Under the pieces are notes generated by a model. It was not told where the DNA came from, did not search any database, and saw only the letters and a program-made list of their open reading frames with translations. Source: an uncultured Lachnospiraceae bacterium (GTDB taxonomy: Bacteria > Bacillota > Clostridia > Lachnospirales > Lachnospiraceae). From it: a stretch of DNA of 64,000 nucleotides. Both the position numbers and the translations under genes were made by a program. The DNA lies in contig CATKXR010000014.1 in assembly GCA_949840805.1 (NCBI GenBank), positions 1 to 64,000 of the forward strand, written 5' to 3'. This document shows, piece by piece, positions 9,775-20,562 of the stretch. The first letter of the stretch is position 1, and every line of letters starts with the position of its first letter.

Positions 9775-12411
9775 ATGATACGCTTTTTTACATGGCATGA
9801 TATAGAGACAGAGTTTGAAGACAGACGTTTGTCATGGCCGGAATCTTGGAGCGATGTGAGGGTATATAGCGATTGTGTTGTGATTGGTTGCGGACAGAGT
9901 ACTCAGGAAACAGAAAAAAATTGTCAATATTTAAAAGAGATATTTACTAAAAATTATAACATACAACAGAATAAAATATTGATTGATTTTAATCAGACAT
10001 ATTTAGATGTATTTTTTGAAGAAGCAGAGGAAGAGACCCCCAAAAAAAAGGAGTACGCGCCGCTTTTTAAGGATATTCGTTTTAGCATAGAAAAGATAAA
10101 GGCTGAGACAAAAGAATTTTCAGGAGCCCGGATTTTAGCCTTTCATTCCTATAAGGGAGGCGTGGGAAGGACATTATCCCTTATATCTTTGTTGCGGGAA
10201 TGTACAGCCAAGTACCCTGAAAAGAAGATACTGGTGATTGATGGAGACCTGGAAGCGCCGGGATTAACATGGATGTTAGAAGAGCGAGGTCAAAGTTCCA
10301 TCAGTTATATTGATATTCTGTCCGTCATGAATTTTGATAATGACACAGAGGATATGCTAAAGAGACTGGCAGAGCAGATACGGACATCCGTGATACCCGT
10401 TGAAACAGATGAAATGGAAGTCGAACAATTTTTTGTTCCCGCGTACAGAGATAGAAAACAGGTTATGAATATTTTTTCAAATTCTGAACGTGTTTTAATC
10501 TCTAAAGACAATAAATTTTATATAACAGAGACGATTTCCAAACTGGGGGCCAAACTGGGGGCAGATTTGGTTTTAATAGATTTGCGGGCGGGAATAACAG
10601 AATATTCAGCTCCATTTCTTTTTGACCCAAGAGTGGAAAAATATTATGTGACATCAACATCTCTGCAGTCTGTTAAAGGATTGCATCAGATTTTGGAACA
10701 AATTTATATAAAAACGGAATCTGAGCTTTTAAACTCAAAAATTTTTTTGACTATGATACCGAGAGATATGGAGGAAGAAAGAGTATTTGAACTTGAGGAT
10801 GAGATCTTAAAAAATATAGAGGGATGCTTTGACAGTACTTCGGATACGTTTCTTCGCGAAAATTACTTTGTCCCATTTAAATTTGATGACGCTTTAATCT
10901 CTCTTGGAGATTTTTCCAGTGTATGCGGGCTGCTCAAAAATAAAGGTATTACAGCAGTGATGGGACAGTTAGTAAAAGATTTATTTGCTTCCGAGGATAC
11001 AATTCCTTTTGAATTCGCGGAAGATGAGGCAAGAAAAATTTTAAAGAAGTTAAATGGAATCGCGGAAGGAGAAGTTACGGCAGAGGGAAATAGCAGCGCG
11101 AATATTTTGGCAACATCTTCTATCAGAGAAATCACCAGAAATTTTAAAAACTCGTTGCCCAGAATTGTTGTCGCGGGAGCTAAAGGCGCGGGAAAAACTT
11201 ATATTTATAAACAACTTTTAACTGCTAAAACATGGGAAAGATTTAGGGAGATTATTGAACAAACAGGAGGTGACGCTTCAGAGAATACATTAATTGTTCC
11301 GTTGATAGCTTCCCTAAATTTAAAAAATATCAATACGCTTATTTCAGGATGTATTACGAATATTAATGAAAGCTTAAATGGATTAGCCATAAAGAATCGA
11401 TTTGTCAATGAGAATTTTAGGACATTGAGAGAATATTTAGAGGGTAAGGAAGGACTGACCAGAGGACAATGGAGACAAAAATGGGAAGAGGCAATCCTTG
11501 CTCCTTTTGAAAGACAGTTTCAAACATTATCGGAGCTGGACGCTTTTTTAGAAACAAAGGGGAAAAAGTTAGTTTTTATTGTTGATGGTTTGGAAGATCT
11601 TTGTATGGATATGCAGATTCGAAAACCAGAGGAATGGAAATATGTATTATGCTCCATATGTCAGGATCTTATTAATGAGCTGGATAATCTGGACTATGGC
11701 AATATAGGGATTATTGTATTTGCCAGAAAAGATATGTTAAGTGAAGCGATTGAGACAAATTATGAGCAGTTTAGAAATCTCTATGTAAAATACGAACTGA
11801 ATTGGAGTCAGACGGAGGCCTTAAGACTGGCCTTATGGCTGGCAGTGAAAGCATATCCGGCTTTGTCAGAAAACATAGATATTCTCAACGCGTCAAGAGA
11901 TATCCTGGTGAAGAAGCTGACACGGCTTTGGGGTGTGAAGCTGGGGAGAGCGAATTCCAATGAGGCATTTTCTGATCGGTGGATTTTGGCAGCATTGTCG
12001 GATTTTACAGGCCAGCTTCAAGCCAGAGATATTGTGAGATTTCTTAAATACGCGTCAGATTCCTATGCGGATATGAATATGTTATATAAGGACCGATTGC
12101 TCATGCCTATTGATATCAGAAATGCCATTGATCCATGTTCAAAAGATAAAATAAGTGAAATAAAATCTGAAATGAAATATATTTATGATATATTGGAAAA
12201 ATTTATGGAAATGGATGAAGAGAAAAAAACGCTCCCCATAACATTGGATAAAATACAATTAACGGGGGAACAGATATCCAGGCTGGAGGCGCAGGGATTT
12301 TTGAAGATTTCTGATAAAAAATATTATCTTCCGGAAATTATCAGGCGGGCATTAGGATTTCGATATGAAAAGGGAGCCAGGCCAAGGGTTTTGTCATTGC
12401 TGGTAAAGTAG
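9775..12411 (+). CDS. KGGVGR-motif (ParA/MinD-like) plus second P-loop NTPase
   Basis: 878 residues; ATG 9775 is chosen because GGAGGGAG lies just upstream. Around residues 124-134 HSYKGGVGRTL is a deviant Walker A of the ParA/MinD class in the KGGVGR variant, with DGDLEAPGLTW (~156) and LVLIDLRAG (~264) as its further motifs. A second NTPase follows: GAKGAGKT (~468), LVFIVDGLEDL (~598) and GIIVFARKDML (~644), a STAND-like arrangement. The C-terminal ~200 residues are helical and unassigned. KGGVGR ATPases are known from putative bacterial conflict operons. The gene is much more AT-rich than its flanks, a sign of transfer. With the upstream HEPN-like gene it is a candidate anti-phage system. 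Confidence 0.8.
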   Translation: MIRFFTWHDIETEFEDRRLSWPESWSDVRVYSDCVVIGCGQSTQETEKNCQYLKEIFTKNYNIQQNKILIDFNQTYLDVFFEEAEEETPKKKEYAPLFKDIRFSIEKIKAETKEFSGARILAFHSYKGGVGRTLSLISLLRECTAKYPEKKILVIDGDLEAPGLTWMLEERGQSSISYIDILSVMNFDNDTEDMLKRLAEQIRTSVIPVETDEMEVEQFFVPAYRDRKQVMNIFSNSERVLISKDNKFYITETISKLGAKLGADLVLIDLRAGITEYSAPFLFDPRVEKYYVTSTSLQSVKGLHQILEQIYIKTESELLNSKIFLTMIPRDMEEERVFELEDEILKNIEGCFDSTSDTFLRENYFVPFKFDDALISLGDFSSVCGLLKNKGITAVMGQLVKDLFASEDTIPFEFAEDEARKILKKLNGIAEGEVTAEGNSSANILATSSIREITRNFKNSLPRIVVAGAKGAGKTYIYKQLLTAKTWERFREIIEQTGGDASENTLIVPLIASLNLKNINTLISGCITNINESLNGLAIKNRFVNENFRTLREYLEGKEGLTRGQWRQKWEEAILAPFERQFQTLSELDAFLETKGKKLVFIVDGLEDLCMDMQIRKPEEWKYVLCSICQDLINELDNLDYGNIGIIVFARKDMLSEAIETNYEQFRNLYVKYELNWSQTEALRLALWLAVKAYPALSENIDILNASRDILVKKLTRLWGVKLGRANSNEAFSDRWILAALSDFTGQLQARDIVRFLKYASDSYADMNMLYKDRLLMPIDIRNAIDPCSKDKISEIKSEMKYIYDILEKFMEMDEEKKTLPITLDKIQLTGEQISRLEAQGFLKISDKKYYLPEIIRRALGFRYEKGARPRVLSLLVK

Positions 12412-12574
12412 GAACAGCGGTATGGCAGTCACTGCCAGAAGGTTCCCCGGCTGATTACCTACGCGCCTGTGGACAGTAATTAACCGGTGCGGCACGAATC
12501 ATTTTCCCATACGGAAGGCGAGTAGGGGAACCCCTCCCCTGCTCGATTCCTAAAATGAAAGGAGGGGACGAACA
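12412..12574. other. Right junction of the NTPase cassette
   Basis: No gene seen. CGAGTAGGGGA at 12519-12529 mirrors the left junction; with the following CCCCTCCCCTGCTCG it can form a hairpin. GGAGGGG at 12561-12567 is the ribosome binding site of the next, broken frame. Confidence 0.4.
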
Positions 12575-12961
12575 ATGTATGAATTGGAGCAGGTAAGTGA
12601 GAGGGGTTTCCTTCATCTATGACGTGGGCGCGTATCTGGAAACACTGGATCAGGTGGAAAAGATGGAGGCGGCTATGTTCGTTCCCGCCTACGCAAAAGC
12701 CTCCGGGGATGTGAAAGAGCTTGTCCGCTATAACAGGGATAAGGTACACAGCGTTGGGGAGAGGATTTTGTCCATCTGTCAGGAGCCGGTTTGCTTTGAA
12801 CGCGTTTTGCGGGAAGTATTCAAAAGCTATGGGCTTTCCATGAACTTTGAGCAGTATGTATTAGTGGGCAGCACAGCGCGGTCTTACCTTTCGTGGCTGA
12901 AAGATACCGGTAAATTAGAGGCCGCGTTTCAGGACAGTATGCTGCTGTGGCAGAGAATATA
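12575..12961 (+). pseudogene. Metallo-beta-lactamase fold protein, second copy, internal deletion
   Basis: An ATG at 12575 behind a strong GGAGGGG site opens MYELEQVSER, a plausible N-terminus of this family. After about 30 nt the sequence jumps, out of frame, to the segment duplicated at 8919-9021 and then runs to a complete C-terminus (SYLSWLKDTGKLEAAFQ). The zinc-binding core is gone. The C-terminal part belongs to a longer protein with a helical extension after the MBL domain. Confidence 0.7.
12602..12704 (+). repeat. Direct repeat, right copy (MBL gene segment)
   Basis: Partner of 8919-9021, about 94 percent identical. Confidence 0.8.
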
Positions 12962-13131
12962 AGATGAAAAGGAAAAGGCTTCCCGATTAAGGAAAGACAG
13001 TCCCAATTGATCAAAGCTATCCCATGCGGAAAAACAGCATAATACACTCCAACAGGGATGATCTGAGGATCATCTCTGTCGCTGTACAGGCTGTACCGCA
13101 TGGACATTGAGAAAGCAGCCATTCGGTAGCT

Positions 13132-13147
13132 ACTCATAAAACAGTAT
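13132..13147. repeat. Transposon left terminal inverted repeat
   Basis: ACTCATAAAACAGTAT, 15 of 16 bases identical to the reverse complement of 20323-20338. The exact crossover dinucleotide cannot be fixed without an empty site. Confidence 0.6.
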
Positions 13148-13789
13148 CAACCAACAAACTGAAATAGGGTAGCTGCCATACAGGGTGCAGAAAAAGGCGT
13201 GTGAGAAACAAAGCGTTTCTTGCCCGCTTTTTTCATGCCCTTTGTTACGCAGTAGGGGCTGAAAAAGCATTAATACAGGCGGCTTTGTGTGCACATTTCC
13301 CATGCGACAAGGGAGTTATACCTTTTTCCTCAAAAACGCCTTTCTACTGCGTAACAAAACTGTGGTAACTATCCGAGGGAGCATAACCGCCTATGTTGGA
13401 AAAGCCTACATTGGATTATCCAACATTGGAAAATCCAACGCAATTAAATAAAGATATAAATAACTAAAGAAAAATCAAATACAGATTCCCTTCCTATCCT
13501 TTCCCTAATCCCTTCCCTTTGAAGCAAGGCAACGCGGCAGAGCCGCCGGAATGGAAAAAGAATAGAACGGAAATGACAGCACAAAGAAGTATCGTTTACT
13601 ATGTTACGCAATAGAACACTGTTTTTAAGGGTGGGAGTATAAAACCCTTGCTCCTGCCCCTATCGCCGCTGTAATGCTGCTTAAATCAAGCGAGAGAAGC
13701 CATTTAATGCGTATCATTCCATAATGGATTGAGAGCGTAAGCGGTCTATCCGATTGCGCTCTCTTAGCCGCCCAACAGCAAAGACAGGG
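13148..13789. other. Transposon left end, remnants only
   Basis: No intact gene. The frame near 13394 reads MLEKPTLDYPTLENPTQLN before a stop, resembling the repeat-rich linker of plasmid/ICE replication initiators (DUF6017-type), so a rep remnant is possible but weakly supported. The stretch 13625-13790 shows no convincing coding frame. Confidence 0.3.
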
Positions 13790-13838
13790 AAAGCCGTCAA
13801 GGACGCGCAAGCGTGCATTTTATCCTTGACGGCTTTTT
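13790..13838 (+). terminator. Rho-independent terminator-like hairpin
   Basis: AAAGCCGTCAAGGA at 13790-13803 pairs with TCCTTGACGGCTTT at 13823-13836, followed by T residues on the plus strand. It lies just after the 3' end of the leftward HTH gene, so it could also serve that transcript. Confidence 0.6.
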
Positions 13839-13854
13839 CTGGCTTTGCTACTTC

Positions 13855-14058
13855 CTACCTGTCAAAACGGAATTGTAGGATAGCTTTGATAAGCTGTGCT
13901 TTCAAACGGTCTTGAATATCGTCGTTGATATGTCCCCGATAGGTAGACAGGTACTTGATATGTCCGGCATAGTGCCGCAATACCGCGTCTATGGCTTCTG
14001 GCTCGCCGGCGACAGCTTTTTCAATAACTTCAAAGGGTATCAGCTTCTTGTTCCTCAT
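13855..14058 (-). CDS. Conjugative-transposon HTH protein (HTH_16 type)
   Basis: 67 residues (KLIPFEVIEKAVAGEPEAID, then DDIQDRLKAQLIKAI and a short basic end) match the small helix-turn-helix proteins that accompany a sigma-like factor in Tn916-type elements. It overlaps the sigma gene by 29 nt, indicating coupled translation. Likely regulates transfer or excision genes. Confidence 0.75.
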   Translation of the reverse strand: MRNKKLIPFEVIEKAVAGEPEAIDAVLRHYAGHIKYLSTYRGHINDDIQDRLKAQLIKAILQFRFDR

Positions 14059-14488
14059 GTTCTGATTTTAACCATTCCTTTCTCAACTGCTTCAATGACG
14101 CGTGTTTCCAGTAATTAGCTGTGCTTCTGCTTCGTCCATACTCGTTCCCGACTTCTGTATCAGTGTAACCGAGGAAGAAGTACATCAGCAAGACAACACG
14201 CTGTTGCTCCGGCAATCTGGCTAATGCGTCGGCTAACCGTTTGCTTGCCACAACAATTTTCTGCCCTTTCACAACAAAAACAGTTGGAATGTCGTATTGC
14301 TCAAAGTAATTATCTGTTGTGAACGGTTCAAAGGGTGTTTCGGACATCAGATAGTCAAGCGATACTTCGTGCTTCTGTTTCTGTCCAAAATCGCGGTATG
14401 CGCTGATTGCCGCATTGCGGAGAACAATTCTGCAAAAAGCGGCAAAGGCGTATTCGATATGCTCCATGAATTGTTCATAATACCTCAT
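14030..14488 (-). CDS. RNA polymerase sigma-70-like factor of a conjugative transposon
   Basis: 152 residues. The C-terminal region has a sigma region-4 HTH (LARLPEQQRVVLLMYFFLG, then YTDTEVGNEYGRSRSTANYW). The N-terminal region-2-like part is short, as in the Tn916 Orf7 class. GGGGGTGATGAG lies upstream of the ATG. Probably drives transcription of element genes; the rest of a Tn916-type transfer module is absent. Confidence 0.8.
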   Translation of the reverse strand: MRYYEQFMEHIEYAFAAFCRIVLRNAAISAYRDFGQKQKHEVSLDYLMSETPFEPFTTDNYFEQYDIPTVFVVKGQKIVVASKRLADALARLPEQQRVVLLMYFFLGYTDTEVGNEYGRSRSTANYWKHASLKQLRKEWLKSEHEEQEADTL

Positions 14489-14852
14489 TTTCTCATCACC
14501 CCCTTTCTTCCCAGTAGGGGGCCATTACAACAAACACCCATGCGGGATAAAACCGCGTGAGCGTTTGAGTAATACGAATTATTAAGGCATACTAAATGAT
14601 ATGTATGTTCATCTTCATAGTCGGAATACTCCGCTATGGTAGGCATGATTTTTTTGACAATCTATTATCCATGACACTTATAATCGGCATGGCGGCAACC
14701 TCCCGAAGCCGCCATAAAAATAAAACAGCGGCTTTATCTAAGCCGCCGCTTTAAGCACATAAGAGTATGTCTGCTGTACGACGGCTTTTTTCTTTTGCCG
14801 TCGTCCGGCAGATTTATGTTGAAATTAAATTGCTTAACCAAAAGGAGATTTT
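14489..14852. other. Intergenic stretch between sigma gene and ABC operon
   Basis: No gene. It holds the promoter side of the sigma gene, a minus-strand terminator (14713-14746) and a second GC-rich hairpin, ACGACGGC/GCCGTCGT, around 14778-14808. Confidence 0.5.
14713..14746 (-). terminator. Terminator of the ABC transporter operon
   Basis: GCGGCTT at 14728-14734 pairs with AAGCCGC at 14740-14746; reading leftwards the hairpin is followed by TGTTTTATTTTT. It lies downstream of the ArsR gene that ends the operon. Confidence 0.65.
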
Positions 14853-15092
14853 CTAAAATGCCTCCTTGTTCAACCTGTATTTTTTATATCTTCCTAACTT
14901 CTCAACCGTAACAAGATTGCATTTTTCTAATTTTTGCAAATGATACGATATAGAAGCATGGGAAATGGTGAAATAGCTTGCAATTTCCCCCGCATTAAGC
15001 GTATAATCCCTTAAAAGCTCAATGATTTTTAGCCTTGTATCATCAGCGAGAGCATGAAATTGTCTGTCTAAGCAATCACAAGCCTTAATCAT
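14853..15092 (-). CDS. ArsR-family winged-helix regulator
   Basis: 79 residues from ATG 15092. HALADDTRLKIIELLRDY and GEIASYFTISHASISYHLQK are the ArsR/SmtB DNA-binding core. A CDC near the N-terminus (residues 5-7) is the only cysteine pair, so metal sensing is not clear. Last gene of the ABC operon, 14 nt after the permease; probably an autoregulator or local repressor. Confidence 0.75.
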   Translation of the reverse strand: MIKACDCLDRQFHALADDTRLKIIELLRDYTLNAGEIASYFTISHASISYHLQKLEKCNLVTVEKLGRYKKYRLNKEAF

Positions 15093-15106
15093 TTTATATT
15101 CACTGT

Positions 15107-15865
15107 TCAAAGTTGCTTTTTGTTGAAAAGCCGAATAGCAATCAGCAATCCGAAAATGGATAAAATGATTGAAATGAAAGCTGGTATTACAAATTCTGCC
15201 GGAACAGCTTCGCCGGAAATCAAATCTACATTTTTTGAGGTTAAAATGAACGGATTGAATTTCGCAATCGGTTCTATCATTCCGAGCAAGGATATTATGG
15301 CAACAATACTGCCCGTAAAGAGTATGCTTGTGAAAGTCTGTTTGAATATCACACACCCAATCATTAGAATACTCAAATACAGAAAACCGACTATCCAAAG
15401 AGAGCCTGCGGCTAAAACAACATTTGAAAGGTTGCTATCATTCCATAAAAGGGCTGTGTAACCGTATGTCGTAGCATATCCAATCCAATAACTAATTGTC
15501 ATAAGTGTGGCGGCTACTGTATATTTTGCAAGGATAACAGCTTTACGGGACAGCCCCTTTGTAACCATTAAAACTAAGGTTCCTTTGGAATATTCATTCG
15601 ACAGACAGCTTCCAAACGAAATGATAAATGCGCTGAACCCAACGCCAGAAATGTTCTTGTAAAATTGTTTCCATGCGTCCAAAGCGACTGGTTCAGAGGT
15701 CATTTCCATATCTGCGGCTAAAGCTGATAGAATTTCCGGCGTAAATTTTGCAAGAAATGCGCTCATAATGCTGAAAATCAAAAAGACCGCAAACAAGATA
15801 ATAAAACGATAATTCTTCATATTTTCCGTAAATTCTTTTTTCATAAAAGCAATATATCCATTCAT
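15107..15865 (-). CDS. ABC-2 type transporter permease
   Basis: 252 residues with six hydrophobic segments and an N-terminus typical of ABC-2 permeases (MNGYIAFMKKEFTENMKNY). FSAFIISFGSCLSNEYSKGT and LVLMVTKGLSRK match the Nat/bacitracin-type family. It overlaps the ATPase gene by 4 nt. Probably exports a peptide or drug; the substrate is unknown. Confidence 0.85.
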   Translation of the reverse strand: MNGYIAFMKKEFTENMKNYRFIILFAVFLIFSIMSAFLAKFTPEILSALAADMEMTSEPVALDAWKQFYKNISGVGFSAFIISFGSCLSNEYSKGTLVLMVTKGLSRKAVILAKYTVAATLMTISYWIGYATTYGYTALLWNDSNLSNVVLAAGSLWIVGFLYLSILMIGCVIFKQTFTSILFTGSIVAIISLLGMIEPIAKFNPFILTSKNVDLISGEAVPAEFVIPAFISIILSIFGLLIAIRLFNKKQL

Positions 15866-16779
15866 TTCACTACCTCCAAAAACAGACTTTCAAGGGACGG
15901 TTCCATAAGTTCTATTTTTACGGGGCAAATCCCTGTTTCCGCAAGGACGCGAAACAAGGATTTTTGCACATTTACCATATCTCGGCTATGTAAAATAAGT
16001 TCCCTGTTATTTTCTTCAGAATGAAGTAACAATGGCTCTATGGATTTTTGTTTCTTGAAAAGCTGTAAATCTTTATCTGCCGAAAATTCCAAAAGCAAGC
16101 TGTCGTGACCATGCAAAGCCTTAATCTCTGCAAGTGTTCCAGTGACAGCGATTTTTCCCTCATTCAAAAAGGCGGCATGGTCGCAAATACGTTCTACATC
16201 AGAAAGGATATGAGTGGAAAATAGCACCGTCGTCGTTCCGCTGATTTTATAGAGAATATCCAAAATCTCTTTTCTTCCTACGGGATCAAGCGCGCTTGTC
16301 GGTTCATCACAAATCAGTAATTTCGGCTGTGTGAGCAATGCCTGTGCAATTCCCAACCGTTGCTTCATACCGCGAGAAAATCCGCCGATTTGCTTTGTCG
16401 CACCGTTTAGACTGACAAGGGAAAGGAGTTCATCACTTCTTTTTGAAATTTCGGATTTTGATAGACCAATGACTTCTCCGCATAGCTTTAGATACTGTAT
16501 GGGCGTCATATAGTTGTAAAATTCTGGGACGTCCGGCAAATATCCAATATATTGATTTGTCCTTGTCTGCCCAAAGAAAACCGGCTCATTGCAAACATAG
16601 ATTTCTCCGTTGTCGGGTTGCGATAGTCCCAATACCATTTTCATGGTCGTTGTTTTGCCAGCTCCATTTTTCCCTATGAAACCAAAGACACTTCCCTCTG
16701 GTACAGACAGATTAAGAGTGTCAATGATTTTCTGTTTTCCAAAACTTTTAGATAAATTTTGTATTGTGAGGATGTTCAT
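15862..16779 (-). CDS. ABC transporter ATP-binding protein
   Basis: ATG 16779 gives 305 residues; the longer frame from 16881 lacks support. GKNGAGKTTTMK (Walker A), FSRGMKQRLGIAQALL (signature variant) and LLICDEPTSALDP (Walker B) are intact, followed by an H-loop in STHILSD. The C-terminal ~90 residues are the regulatory extension seen in NatA/BcrA-type ATPases. Starts within the stop of the preceding PLDc_N gene (ATGA), ends within the permease start. Confidence 0.9.
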   Translation of the reverse strand: MNILTIQNLSKSFGKQKIIDTLNLSVPEGSVFGFIGKNGAGKTTTMKMVLGLSQPDNGEIYVCNEPVFFGQTRTNQYIGYLPDVPEFYNYMTPIQYLKLCGEVIGLSKSEISKRSDELLSLVSLNGATKQIGGFSRGMKQRLGIAQALLTQPKLLICDEPTSALDPVGRKEILDILYKISGTTTVLFSTHILSDVERICDHAAFLNEGKIAVTGTLAEIKALHGHDSLLLEFSADKDLQLFKKQKSIEPLLLHSEENNRELILHSRDMVNVQKSLFRVLAETGICPVKIELMEPSLESLFLEVVK

Positions 16780-16979
16780 TCGTTCTCCCCCTTTCCAAAG
16801 ACAAAATAAACAATCGGTCCAAAGAGCAAGAGGACGACAACAATTACAAGCCACATGGCTCTGTTTCCAAAGCGATAGCATGGGTGTTGCAGAATGTGTC
16901 TTACCGCCGCCACTGCAAGAGCGATGTCTACCAACAGGACGGGAGCCAGCAAAGGCAGAATGTTAAATAAAGTGTTCAA
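16776..16979 (-). CDS. Small membrane protein, PLDc_N (phospholipase D nuclease N-terminal) type
   Basis: 67 residues with two hydrophobic segments (LPLLAPVLLVDIALAVAAV and WLVIVVVLLLFGPIVYFVFG) ending in GKGE. This matches PLDc_N proteins, commonly the first gene of small ABC export operons. AGGAGGT precedes the ATG. Role probably accessory to the transporter. Confidence 0.75.
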   Translation of the reverse strand: MNTLFNILPLLAPVLLVDIALAVAAVRHILQHPCYRFGNRAMWLVIVVVLLLFGPIVYFVFGKGENE

Positions 16980-16998
16980 TGTTTTACCTCCTATATTT

Positions 16999-17040
16999 TA
17001 TCGTTTTGATAATATTACCACAATGATAATATAAAGTCAA
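16999..17040 (-). promoter_or_regulatory. Promoter and operator of the ABC operon
   Basis: On the minus strand TTGACT (17040-17035) and TAATAT (17017-17012) are 17 bp apart. Immediately downstream TATCAAAACGATA (17011-16999) nearly repeats the palindrome found in the promoter of the adjacent regulator gene, suggesting shared control. Confidence 0.6.
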
Positions 17041-17073
17041 TAGAAACCGCCACACTGATTTGGGACGGTCATT

Positions 17074-17616
17074 TTATTTGTCTGTATTTTCTGCCGGAGA
17101 TACGATTACACCTATCGTCCGTAATTTACGTTCTGAATTAGGTTTATTGCTTTTTACTGTGTTGATTATTTGAGAAATGCTTGTTACAAGAGAAGTCAAT
17201 TCATCATCAGAGAGATATAGTGGGGAAAGAGAAAATCCCGTCATATCTTTTTTGATATTGATATTTGGAGATTGACAATATTCTTGAAACTGTTTTGCAA
17301 ATCCGAAGATATACTGCATGAAATACTGCAAATAAAGTTCGCCGGAATTTTCCTCAACCATATTTTCCATATTGCTGTTGATGTCGTATGCCAGTGCGTA
17401 TGTTTTTTCTACTGTGCCGCGTACCTGTGTTTCTTCTACCACTTGTAAAATGCCTTCACTCAACATTTTTTTGATGTGCCGGTATAGGGTAGCTTGAGGA
17501 ATATCGTTATAAGTATCGGCTAAATGTTTCGCTGTTGTTTCCCCTTTTGAATATATTTCAAGAAGCAATTTACATTTTACCGGATTTGTAATGCAATCCA
17601 TAAGTTTATCGGTCAT
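17074..17616 (-). CDS. Winged-helix transcriptional regulator (ArsR/HTH_20-like)
   Basis: 180 residues from ATG 17616, preceded by GTAGGAGGG. The N-terminal winged helix (NPVKCKLLLEIYSKGETTAK, then DIPQATLYRHIKKMLSEG) is followed by a helical effector or dimerisation region. It is transcribed in the same direction as the ABC operon from its own promoter; both promoters carry TATCAAAA-Y-GATA palindromes. I infer autoregulation and control of the transporter. Confidence 0.75.
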   Translation of the reverse strand: MTDKLMDCITNPVKCKLLLEIYSKGETTAKHLADTYNDIPQATLYRHIKKMLSEGILQVVEETQVRGTVEKTYALAYDINSNMENMVEENSGELYLQYFMQYIFGFAKQFQEYCQSPNINIKKDMTGFSLSPLYLSDDELTSLVTSISQIINTVKSNKPNSERKLRTIGVIVSPAENTDK

Positions 17617-17645
17617 CTTTCGCCCTCCTACTTTGATATATGAAA

Positions 17646-17674
17646 ATATTATCATTTTGATACTAAAAAGTCAA
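17646..17674 (-). promoter_or_regulatory. Promoter and operator of the winged-helix regulator
   Basis: Minus strand TTGACT (17674-17669), 17-bp spacer, TAATAT (17651-17646). The perfect palindrome TATCAAAATGATA (17650-17662) overlaps the -10 and spacer, a position suited to repression. Confidence 0.6.
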
Positions 17675-17904
17675 TCGACACTATGAACATACTGTAATTA
17701 AATATTTGAAACATTTTTTCGGTACATGTTTGGCATTTCCGGCGTGTCCTCCGTAGTGGGGAATGAGAAAAATTTTTTCTTAAATTTTTCTAAAATCTTT
17801 GGCAAAACCGCTATGTCTGGTGTTGTAGGTAGTGAAAGAAAAACTATCACAAAGCGGGCAGAAATGCCGCTTGCAAATGTCTTGTTAGCGAAAGGGGGCT
17901 ACTT

Positions 17905-18246
17905 ATGGAAAACAGGAAACGAAACATACAAATCATTATCCGGGTAACAGAGGAAGAACGGGCGTTAATTGAGGAAAAAATGTGGCAAATACCAACGCTC
18001 AATCTCTCCGCTTATGCTCGAAAAATACTCATTGACGGGTATATCATCACGCTTGATTTGCAGGAAGTCAAAGGACATACGGCGCAGCTTCAAAAAATCG
18101 GTGCGAACGTCAATCAGATTGCAAAGCGTATCAACGAAACAGGGCGGATTTACGCCGACGACATAGACGAGATTAAGCATGTTATGGAAGAAGTCTGGCG
18201 GTTGGAACGTCGGTTGCTTCTGCAATTCAAGGGATTGACAAAATGA
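17905..18246 (+). CDS. mobC: MobC-like relaxosome accessory protein
   Basis: 113 residues; the N-terminal ribbon-helix-helix (RNIQIIIRVTEEERALIEEK) and the LQKIGANVNQIAKRINETG block are MobC signatures. MobC helps a MOBP-type relaxase open oriT. No relaxase gene follows; tnpW and the recombinase come directly after, so the mobilization module is incomplete. An oriT would be expected in 17675-17904 but I cannot point to one. Confidence 0.8.
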   Translation: MENRKRNIQIIIRVTEEERALIEEKMWQIPTLNLSAYARKILIDGYIITLDLQEVKGHTAQLQKIGANVNQIAKRINETGRIYADDIDEIKHVMEEVWRLERRLLLQFKGLTK

Positions 18247-18366
18247 GGGTTTGGGACACTTCCCAACAAGCAAAATGCTCCGGCGGCAGTCGGGCATTTT
18301 ACGAGAACGGCTATCCGTTCTCTATGCTTGCTATTCAGTTTTATCTTTGGAAAGGACGTGAAAGGA

Positions 18367-20287
<1,921 letters not shown>

Positions 20288-20322
20288 CCCGCAAGCTACG
20301 CCGTTTCCCGAAAACATTTCTA

Positions 20323-20338
20323 ATACTGTCTTATGAGT
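20323..20338. repeat. Transposon right terminal inverted repeat
   Basis: ATACTGTCTTATGAGT, reverse complement of the left repeat with one mismatch; about 36 nt after the recombinase stop. Confidence 0.6.
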
Positions 20339-20367
20339 GCCGCCCTTTTGGGTGGTCGCTTTTTCTA

Positions 20368-20562
20368 TTGGCAAGGAAGAATTGTAATTTTGATACCAAG
20401 GACGCTTTCTGGCATGCGAAGAACGTGGTGGCGCAAAACAGCACGGTGAAAGGGGAATACCTGGCCTGGTATTGTGAGAATGTAACATTCCTGGCTTTTG
20501 AGAAATCGGAGATGGAGGCCACGGTGACAACCAGGGTCATGAGCATTAAGAATCCGCTGATT
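20368..20562 (+). pseudogene. DUF3737 family protein, C-terminal fragment with internal deletion
   Basis: The frame reads DAFWHAKNVVAQNSTVKGEY then LAFEKSEMEATVTTRVMSIK, both hallmarks of DUF3737 (beta-helix-like) proteins. About 25 residues normally between these blocks are missing in frame. The N-terminal ~200 residues are absent, probably lost at the transposon junction, and the end runs into an opposite-strand LysR remnant. Confidence 0.65.

Noticed and set aside
13625-13810. Small minus frame at the transposon left end
   Set aside because: Its coding part covers the terminator hairpin and has no recognised family.
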